A stretch of 64,000 bases of DNA from Agriotes lineatus. Lineage: Eukaryota; Arthropoda; Insecta; Coleoptera; Elateridae. Below the pieces are notes generated by a model. It saw only the letters and a list, made by a program, of their open reading frames with translations, did no database searches and was not told the DNA's origin. This document shows positions 56,394 through 64,000 of this stretch, in pieces (the stretch's first letter is position 1; each line of letters begins with the position of its first letter). The DNA lies in the NCBI GenBank assembly GCA_940337035.1, contig CALNHX010003300.1:89510-153509 (forward strand), given 5' to 3'. The position numbers and the translations under genes are program-made.

Positions 56394-57080
56394 AATGGCC
56401 GCCCACTACTAATTAATTGCTTCTATTAATAAAAATATCTAGAGCCACCATACATATTATTTTTAATTCTGGGTTCGTCACAAATCAGATAACTAATTTT
56501 GGTTCTCAGGGATAATTAAATGAGCGGTCTAGTGATATGCTTGACCTGAATGATCGTATTTATAATGTAATCTACTTGCAATTTGAATTATTGTTGGCTA
56601 ACTCATAGCAGAACAGAGCTCTTCTTCAAGGTCTGGGTTCACAATTTTAGATTTAAAATTTTGATCGCACGCCTATGGTGCGTAGGTCAAAAGCAACCTA
56701 AATGCTACAACGGAGCTAATCTGTCATATAATTTTACGTCTTTATGAAAAACTAGCAAATGCAGATCGTTTTCGTGTTTGTGATATGAATTACTACTCAA
56801 TGAGCAAATTAAATAGGTAAGTTTTTTATTATCCCGCTTTCTTATAGCGTCGGTTGATCGTGTTTTGTTTCTAGCCAAAACCCTCCACTTCGTTGATTCG
56901 AAATAATGACGTCAAGGAATCCTAACCTCAATTCTGGACTTCTAAATTCTCAATTTGAAGCTACTGAAGCTATTAAATCGCCGTGAATCTGCCAAGCAGC
57001 GATGCTATTCCACTCCCGGGTAGGTTTTACGGTGGTACATGTACAATTTTGCTTCACAACTAACCTTGCAATTTTTCCAG
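56078..57080. other. Unassigned DNA with (AT)16 microsatellite at 56359-56391
   Basis: Positions 56080-56230 contain two similar pieces (CGGGGCAAGCGTGACGATAT and CGGGGCAGAATATATATACA). A clean AT dinucleotide run spans 56359-56391. The last 50 bases form the intron end described with the next exon. Confidence 0.5.
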
Positions 57081-57233
57081 GTGCTGTCCGATGATGTCCG
57101 GAGAGGTGATAATGCGCCAGATCTTCTCTCAGCGAGCAGGAACCGTGGTGCAGGCCTTGGAGGAGCTGGACTGGTGTGCCGCCGATGTAGCCACGAAGTC
57201 AGGAACCTCGGAAATCGCCTCTTGCTGTTAAAC
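57081..57233 (+). CDS. Candidate host exon, CULT/cereblon-like CxxC segment
   Basis: The intron end before it is textbook: branch-like ACTAAC 20 bases upstream and TGCAATTTTTCCAG at 57067-57080. In the phase open through this junction the exon reads VLSDDVRRGDNAPDLLSASR, then AGLGGAGLVCRRCSHEV and RNLGNRLLLLN up to a weak donor AAC|GTAGGC (GT at 57234). LVCRRCSHEV followed by a leucine-rich xLLN resembles the start of a CULT domain (cereblon-type, secreted forms begin LLCRxCGHxV...LxN), where these two cysteines would be half of a zinc site. The exon is much GC-richer than its surroundings. No partner exon with the second CxxC or WFPG motif was found in the window. Alternatives: a chance frame or a pseudogene piece. 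Confidence 0.4.
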
Positions 57234-57299
57234 GTAGGCCAAAATAGGATGGCGAACGTCCCTCGGAAGCCGTTGTGGATCGGATATATTTTGTAGTGG

Positions 57300-58277
57300 C
57301 CGATTTTAAAACCCACACTTGTGCTTGAACACTGCTATGTCGTGAACACTCTGGTAAAGTTTCGAAGCTGTATTTTAATATTTACTATATAAAAATTAGA
57401 TTTTTCTGGAGAATAAAACTGGGCTGTCAGTAAAATTATTTTATTTTTAGTTGTTATTAACAATTGCACATCAATACAAATAGGAAATCAACTCTGTTCA
57501 ATTGACCTTTTTAACAAATAAATTCTTAAAATCTAACTAATTTTACAATTCTACCTTATTTACTAAATTATCCTTTGATTTTTGTAATCATTGTCTTACA
57601 TTATCAGTCGCGTTGCACCGTTTCAAATGTCTTTTCATTCACTTATTGCACTGACTCATGTTTCTTTTCGCGCACATCCTCTTTTGATCACTTCTGAATT
57701 CAATTAAAAGTCCATTCCATTGTTATACTTGCTAATCAATAAACTGTTTGTAAATTCAGCAAATTTCCAATATTGTTGTTCCATTTTCCTTTTTTATTTA
57801 TGATTTGCCTTTAGCTTTGACCTCACTTCGTGCTCGTTGCACCCTGCTTTGCCTTCCTCCACATTACCTTATTATGATATACTCACAGAGAATTGTTATT
57901 AATGAATTATGACTTGCAAAATACCCTCGACCAGCATTTACTAATTATTTTCATAATCGATTCATTCTTACAAATTTACATTGATTAAATAGAACATGAA
58001 TCCAACCTCTATGATTTGAGCTCTGCCTTGTTCTTTATGTTAGGAGAATTAAGTTCTTTATTACTTGCATAGCTTTGCACATATTATTCCTAAATTCAAG
58101 TCTGAGTAATTTTTATTTTATTGCAATTAGATGCCATTTCTCAATCTAAGCTTGTCTCAATTATTCATTAGTTTGTTGTGCTGTTAGAAGTGAGACTCAG
58201 GGCTTAAGAACATCTCAATATATATATATATAGATATAGATACATGAGATATATATACATGAACACATTTAGTTCCT
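57300..58277. other. AT-rich spacer
   Basis: No feature except a short TATATA/TAGATA run at 58219-58255 leading into the tandem array. Confidence 0.3.
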
Positions 58278-58983
58278 GACCATTAATTCGGGCCCAGACT
58301 GGATCACTAGCATTGATTTAGTGCGTGAATCATCATAGCGGAGCACAGATTACAGTTATTAACGTTAACTGGCGCACAGAGCAAAAAGACAAATATGACT
58401 ATTAATTCGGGCCCAGAGCGGGTCACTAGCATTAATTTAGTGCATGAATCTTTATAGCGGAACACAGATTACAGTTATTAACGTTAGCTAACGCACAAAG
58501 CAAAGAGGCAAATATGACTATTAATTCGGGCCCAGAACGGGTCACTAGCATTAATTTAGTGCGTGAATCATCATAGCATAGCACAGATTACAGTTATTAA
58601 CATTAGCAAGCCCACAAAGTAAAAAGGCAAATATGACTATTAATTCGGGCCCAGAATGGGTCACTAGCATTCATTTAGTGCGTGAATCATCATAGCGGAA
58701 CACATATTACAGTTATTAACGTTAGCTGGCGCACAGAGCAAGAAGACAAATATGACTATTAATTCGGGCTCAGAACGGGTCACTAGCATTAATTTAGTGC
58801 GTGAATCATCATAGCATAACACAGATTACAATTATTAACATTAGCTAGCCCACAAAGTAAAAAGGCAAATATGACTATTAATTCGGGCCCAGAATGGGTC
58901 ACTAGCATTCATTTAGTGCGTGAATCATCATAGCGGAACACATATTACAGTCAACGTTAGCTAGTGCACAAAGCAAAAAGGGA
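58278..58983 (+). repeat. 119-bp tandem repeat, six copies, dimeric higher-order pattern
   Basis: Units begin GACTATTAATTCGGGCCCAG at 58278 (as GACCATT), 58397, 58516, 58635, 58754 and 58873, exactly 119 bp apart; the last unit lacks a few bases. Copies 3 and 5 share CATAGCAT(A/AA)CACAG and CCCACAAAGTAAAAAGG. Copies 4 and 6 share AGAATGGGTCACTAGCATTC and GGAACACATATTACAG. So the 3-4 and 5-6 pairs are more alike than neighbours, meaning a 238-bp dimer was duplicated. The array has no coding frame and abuts a LINE remnant 70 bp downstream. Confidence 0.95.
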
Positions 58984-59052
58984 AATATTACATGCACGTG
59001 GCAACTATATAACGGCTAACTTCTACAATACACGTTACCTTATTTATTTCAG

Positions 59053-60423
59053 TATCGCCTGGTTCTAAGGTCGGTGGCAGGGCCTCGCCTCACAGCATCG
59101 GAATGTCGTGAGACTGCAGCTGTACTCATTGATGTCGCATACTCCGGGATACTTTCCACAGGGCACGGTGCGACGGAACGCGCATGGGAAAACAGACACG
59201 GAGATCTTTTACACGCCCTTGTGGATATGATCCCACCTAGGAATTAGTGGTAAATTGCCCTCATGCCACACGAGACTACGGAGCGTTGGTCACCAAAGCG
59301 GCGAAGCACCAACAACTACACAATTCGATAAAATATTGAGCGTAACAATAAAACGAGAAAGCTATATACAAGTGGGGTCCTAATTTTCGAACAGAAATAC
59401 TCCCAAAAGTCACGAATTCGTTGAATTTGAAAATGTCCTGACAGATGCTCGATAAAAACTTGATAATTACAAACTTATGCAGATGACTGGCATGACCCTG
59501 CCTTATAACCCCAATCCAAAGCATTTAGGAGTAACACGAGATCGCCCTCTCTCCTAATAAACATTTAACCAGTATTGCGGCAAAATTGTGGACCCAGAAG
59601 AACATTCTACATAAACTGGCGGGATCAACTTGGAGAGCAGAAGCTGCTACACTCCGCACCTCAGCGCTAAGCTTAGTCGACTCAACAGAGGACTATTGTG
59701 CATCGACGTGGATAAATAGCCCCCATGTCAAAAAAGTTACTGTCCTCAACCAAACCATCAAGTTCAGACCCACTGCGTGGCTACCAGTATTAAGCCACAT
59801 CGAAACTCCAAAAATTCGCAGGAAGAAAATAATCGTCCGGGAATTCAAGAAAATCTCTGCAAACTCAGCTCTTCCCATTCACAAAAACCTAATTACATTT
59901 GGCAGACTTAGGTCCAGAAAACCCCCGATGAAAACCGCCCAACAGCTCATTGAGCAGTAGTAAAGAGTGGATAGACGAGTGGCAAAATTAATCCAAGCAA
60001 ACATGGCATTCCCTACCCGATCTTAAAAAACTACCAAGCGGGTTCAACCTGCTACGTAAATCCTGGGTCCGCCTTAATAGGGTGCGCACAGGTCATGGCA
60101 GATGCGGAGCAGTACTACACAAATGGGGTATAAGCCAGAGCGCTGAATGTAACTGCGGTGCGGATAGCCAAACAACGCAACATATCAGCTACGTATGTCC
60201 TGGTACCAGTAGTAACTTACTTGAAGCCACACCAGAAGCGATCCAGTGGATTCAACAACTATATCTGGAGCTGTATAACTTCAAACTTAATTTGTATCCA
60301 ATTTGACCTAATTTTATGTTTACATACGGTCATAGGTGTTTTCTTTTCTACCATATGTTATACCACCTGCGTATACTGTTCTATATTATGTATGTTGTGC
60401 CATTAGCGAAACAAAAAAAAATA
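59053..60423 (+). pseudogene. Jockey-like LINE ORF2 remnant with 3' UTR and A-rich tail
   Basis: In order: TAAVLIDVAYSG...LLHALVDMIPPRN (59110-59250, a damaged RT block resembling AAVFIDLxAAYDTVW...LLxxLxxxIP) and PNPKHLGVTRDRPLS (about 59500, the PKYLGVTLDRTL block). Then KNILHKLAGSTWRAEAATLR, TSALSLVDSTEDYCASTWIN (normally ALVxSTAEYCAPVW), KFRPTAWLPVLSHIE and AQQLIEQ. The end reads WVRLNRVRTGHGRCGAVLHK, WGISQSAECNCGADSQTTQH, with TGA at 60304. The final Cys/His block is the RNA-binding knuckle of these LINEs. Catalytic YADD is lost. The A-rich tail near 60409-60423 marks the 3' end. In-frame stops are few after 59586. Confidence 0.92.
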
Positions 60424-61441
60424 AATATGTAGATAACTTACTACCGTGTTCTATTTATTTCTGCAGCACTCCCAAGTTTTCTTCTGGCTTACCTGAAACA
60501 AAAGAAGCATTATTAATATTTTAGGAGGATGGCAAGTAATACATTTATTTTTCTTTCAATCTCTACGTATTGCGTCTGAATGTTTTTGTGTAATGAAATG
60601 TTTTATTACGTGTACAGTTTGCACTAATTAAATTTACTGTAAACTGCAGGAGTTGACCTGTGTTTAGCTACACTCGATTATTATGAAGTGGGTTAGGTTA
60701 CCACTTTTTCGTTGGTGTGGATTAGGTTGCCTAGAAAATCATTAGTTTAAGCAAATTAGGGTGATTTTTAGAAATATTGCTTATATACAGAGAGTGATTT
60801 TCTGTAGCCACTTTGGTTAGATCGAGTGATAGACTGCTTCTAGTAAAGTGTGATTAATGTTTCGGAGATTTACTACCTGTCGATTTGAAATCCTGCGATA
60901 TATTGAGAAATTTTGCTCAGTGTTAGATTAGATACTCGTAGTATGTCGGAAGCAAAACTCGCCTCTGCCTGATCTCTAACATCGATACGTCAGTCTGGTT
61001 TGCTTTTGCTATTCGCTAGACGATTTTGTGATATTTTTATTACACCGTTTAGTAGTATCCCATTTTGGGATCTGTTGGCACCACGTGACATTCCTGGATT
61101 TGTAAAAAGTTTTGAGTGTTTTGTCAGTCTACGATCGCAGGTACCATGCTCCCGAAACTGTGTTCGATGCACATTTTCCCTGTGCCATTGCCAATTTTCA
61201 CACCTGGAGAGAAGCTCGTACAACCTGACCCTGCAGTTTCAGACAGCTTCTCCGAACTCACGACCAGAACTTTGAGACTACTTTATTGCGTTTCCTCTTG
61301 TGATTGAGACGTTTCCAGTACTTGGAAGAGCAAAACTTTTTGTATAAGCCGGACCCTATTGTAGTGCTTTACTTGCGGTGTGCAATCACTATTCTATGCA
61401 AATTGTCAAAGAAAATTTGGATGTTGGCTGCAGCTTTGTTC
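60424..61441. other. Unassigned DNA
   Basis: No gene recognised. 61000-61300 holds overlapping short frames on both strands without similarity. Confidence 0.3.
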
Positions 61442-61464
61442 GGGGGGGGGGGGGGGGGGGGGGG
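61442..61464. repeat. Poly-G run of 23
   Basis: An uninterrupted run of 23 G on the + strand. It is unusual in this AT-rich DNA and could form a G-quadruplex. The surrounding 143-codon open frame owes part of its length to this run (eight glycines) and is not treated as a gene. Confidence 0.9.
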
Positions 61465-62079
61465 AGAAGCCAAGCTGGTGTGTGTGTTTTGGCTTCCCAC
61501 AAAAAGTAAAGTGCAAGTTATAATAAATACCAGTTTTTATACAATTACCAAATGCTTTTTATATGCACTCCTTGCGCCTCTGCAGATGATAAAAAAGGCG
61601 TTGAGCTGTGAGTTTGGCGTGTTTCTTGGCGGTGATTTATTCGTCGTCCAAATAAGAAGCGAACGCATTGAAGCCCAAGGTAGGCAGCAACTATCGTGCA
61701 TTGCAACAGGGGCGTATCTATGGTCACAGGACTAAGATTGGAGCAGAAAGAAGGGTTCAAACTACAGGCGTCGCATTGACGAGTCATCAGGAGGCTTGCA
61801 GGGCTTGGGTACTAAATTATTTAACTAGTTATATAGCCAGCGCAGAAACGATCCCATTTCACAAAAATCACAATAATTTATTTAAATCCAGTATATTATC
61901 AAATAATTTTATATATCCAAATAATAAATTGGCAGGATGTAACAACCCAACCCACACGAGATACTCATTGATCAATTAATAATAATTAAAAAAATATACA
62001 ACACAATAACCCAGCCGTCTTTATTATAACAATAAGCCTTTTGAACCTATGACTTGGTACGCAATTGCTTCATATACTT
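61465..62079. other. Spacer
   Basis: No gene recognised. The longest frames are on opposite strands of the same stretch, so both cannot be real. Confidence 0.3.
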
Positions 62080-62620
62080 TACAAAATCTGTCCAATTTTA
62101 TACGCCGAGCTTCATTCGGTCATCGTGTACCGCGCCAATCCAATTTTTTTAGATCGAAATTTCTCTACTATAATAAGCCCTATAATGTTTGTTCTTCCTT
62201 CAATAGAGGCGAGGGAGCCTGATCATGGCATAGCCACCTTATTCTATGGGATTATGTTATTTCACCATATCTAGTTTCCCATACACTTCGCATATGCTCC
62301 TACTTTATTTTCTCTAAAAGCCTTCTGTAACATTTTCCCCTCACACCTTTAAATTTCTTCCTACGCCCTTGTGTTCAAGACCTATGTTTCAGTGATGTAT
62401 AATAATGCTGGACGCAATATCGTTGTATATAGCCGCAGTTTAGCTCGTACTTGTTTACTCCTGGGCATTACTCCATCAATTTAATTTCCACAATCTCTAC
62501 TTTCTGTTATTCTGCTATCACATATTATTTTGCCGAGTTTACGTTGATTTCCAGTCCCAGTTCAATATCTTTTCCTTTGTATACGTTATAGCTGGTAACT
62601 CTTGATCGTCGGACTAAGTC
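62080..62620 (-). pseudogene. LINE ORF2 C-terminal remnant
   Basis: Minus-strand frames give AKLRLYTTILRPALLYITET (normally ARLRLYKTLxRPxLLYGxET W), FKGVRGKCYRRLLEK (RTFERKxLRxI) and RIRWLCHDQA (RLRWLGHVxRM). Further weak pieces reach about 62100, and ELGLEINVNSAKY at about 62560 resembles GLxINxxKT. The blocks are in the right order for the region after the RT active site. There are several frameshifts and stops. It is more decayed than the copy at 51330-52090 and not obviously the same subfamily. Confidence 0.7.
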
Positions 62621-62724
62621 ATGCATTGGTGTTCTGAGTTGTGTATCCTTCCACCACAACAGCTGCCGCACCGCAGCCCACGGACACAGACGTTTCGCTC
62701 TGCTACTTGCAGGATTTAATTAAA

Positions 62725-62880
62725 TTAAAACGTTTTCGTAATTTTCTTTGAAAATAAAACCATCTAAGTGTAACAATTAGCAAAATTTTAAGCTATCATA
62801 CAACTTAATATGTCCAATATCTTTGGAGAAGATAGCGAACAAAGAAACATACAAACATACAAAGAGACCAACGATTTTAT
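62725..62880 (-). mobile_element. Copy of the Helitron-like repeat
   Basis: Read on the minus strand, GATATTGGACATATTAAGTT and GTATGATAGCTTAAAATTTTG match 34725-34765. Both copies are preceded by GGTCTCTTTG/GGTGTCTCTTTC. The CTAG end with its hairpin is not preserved here. Confidence 0.5.
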
Positions 62881-64000
62881 GTTATAGGGTTCCTCGTTTC
62901 ATCGGCACATTTTCTTTCATTTACATTTACTTCTGCTTCTTCGACTTTGTTGTTCAGTTACTTCGGGAAATATTTTATCCATCTGGCTATAATCTCTTTT
63001 TCTCCCCCTATACACTGTCATCGTTGGCTTTATGTTATTGTTTATCTTGCGAAGATAGGTTGAAGTTTAGTTTCCATTTATTGTAACTAGATTTGTGGCA
63101 ATTGTTTATCCGCATAGAAAACCGATGTCCTCGGATGTCAGACTAGATCTTTACCCTACTTTAGTTAAATGGGGCTTAAAGGTTTTTTTTTTGAAAAAAG
63201 ACAACAAAACTGATATAAGAAGAAGATTCTGGGAAGTTTTACACAAATTAGACAATATATACTAATGATTGTTTTAATATATTGTTATGGTATTGGTAGA
63301 GGGGTTTAAAAATCTGATTAAAAGAATACAGTATTAAAAATTACAAAGGTAAATTTAGATGGGAAATAGATATCAAAATTATTTAGGAAAGAAAGGAAAT
63401 AGAATTTATAATTTAATTAAAAAAAGCAAATTGAGAAACAGTAGAATTTTAACTTATGTTAATATCCGAAATGAAATTGGAAGTTAATGACAAATACTTT
63501 TTCGAAATATACTATTCAACACAGTAGGTATTAGTCATATAAAAAAGCCTTAATAGTGTGTTGGACGGTAAAAAACAAGCTAGATCGCTAGGGAATTTAT
63601 TGATTAGAATAAAAAATGTTGATAACGAAAATAATGTGATACAATTTGTAACGTTTGAAATTAAGAAATAAACCATTTTATAAAAGTGTTTTAAATACAT
63701 ATTTGGCAAAATACAAGGGTTTAAAATTGAAAATAAATTGGCGTGGTAAAGAAGAATAAAAACTAAGATGTTAAAAGAAGAAGATTATCAGACTATATGG
63801 ATAAAGATTAGAATGTGGTGAGAAAAACAATCTAATACAGCTATGATCTACAAAAGCAAATAAAAGTAAGGGAATGTGAATTGAGTTTATTGTGGAATTA
63901 CATTGCATCGACTGGACTGGATAACAAGGAATAGTTTACAAAGGTAGTGTAAATTACATGGACACCATTAGCAGAGTGAGCATATTTGTGCGGCTTGTCA
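62881..64000. other. AT-rich end of window
   Basis: No gene recognised. 63180-63960 is purine-rich and low in complexity on the + strand. An 87-codon + frame (62823-63086) is unsupported. Confidence 0.3.

Noticed and set aside
58278..58983. CRISPR-like regular spacing
   Set aside because: Whole 119-bp units are repeated without unique spacers, in a eukaryotic context; it is a satellite.
61304..61735. Longest open frame in the window (143 codons)
   Set aside because: It contains the poly-G run, shows no known motif, and an opposite-strand frame overlaps it; most likely a chance frame.

Overview
The window looks like gene-poor, AT-rich nuclear DNA of an arthropod, most likely an insect. The evidence is that the recognisable content is interspersed repeats typical of insect genomes: RTE-like and Jockey-like LINEs, DUF4817-type and classical mariners, piggyBac and ZMYM1-type hAT transposases, tRNA-derived SINEs, and TA-flanked elements ending in CAGGGTG or CAGTG. 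No complete protein gene, rRNA or genuine tRNA gene was found. I cannot name the species.

Layout, left to right. 0-5 kb: a LINE reverse-transcriptase (RT) fragment at the edge, a 1.3 kb near-palindromic foldback element, a SINE with a 12-bp target duplication, and a small palindromic MITE. 5-15.8 kb: GC-richer unassigned DNA, two weak exon candidates (8844-8902, 11203-11362), a piggyBac fragment, a Jockey-like LINE end, an internally deleted DUF4817 mariner, more SINEs, and a possible three-exon non-coding transcript (15.1-15.8 kb). 16-30 kb: hAT-like subterminal repeats, a 1.7 kb element with inverted TTCGGCGC arrays (19.2-20.9 kb), a LINE RT fragment and a second piggyBac remnant. 30.36-33.66 kb: the best structure in the window. 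An outer hAT-type element with perfect 13-bp inverted ends and a perfect 8-bp target duplication contains a second hAT. The inner hAT carries a ZMYM1-like transposase pseudogene interrupted by a 1-kb solo LTR, with an RTE-like LINE inserted behind its stop codon.

34-50.6 kb: a Helitron-like 3' end, a second giant foldback (36.8-38.6 kb), a full-length but dead mariner-like element with inverted repeats of about 105 bp (42.28-44.05 kb), and a 1.0 kb mariner with an internal deletion (49.56-50.58 kb). 51-64 kb: another LINE RT with a YSDD motif, a second copy of SINE family B, a perfect 58-bp palindrome, one plausible host-gene exon with a CULT/cereblon-like CxxC motif (57081-57233), a 119-bp tandem array with dimeric higher-order structure, a Jockey-like LINE ORF2 remnant and a last LINE fragment.

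The genes do not form a pathway. The window records repeated transposon invasion and decay, with perhaps one or two exons of host genes whose remainder lies outside. Unassigned stretches are listed as such. All family names come from motif recognition by eye, without database searches.
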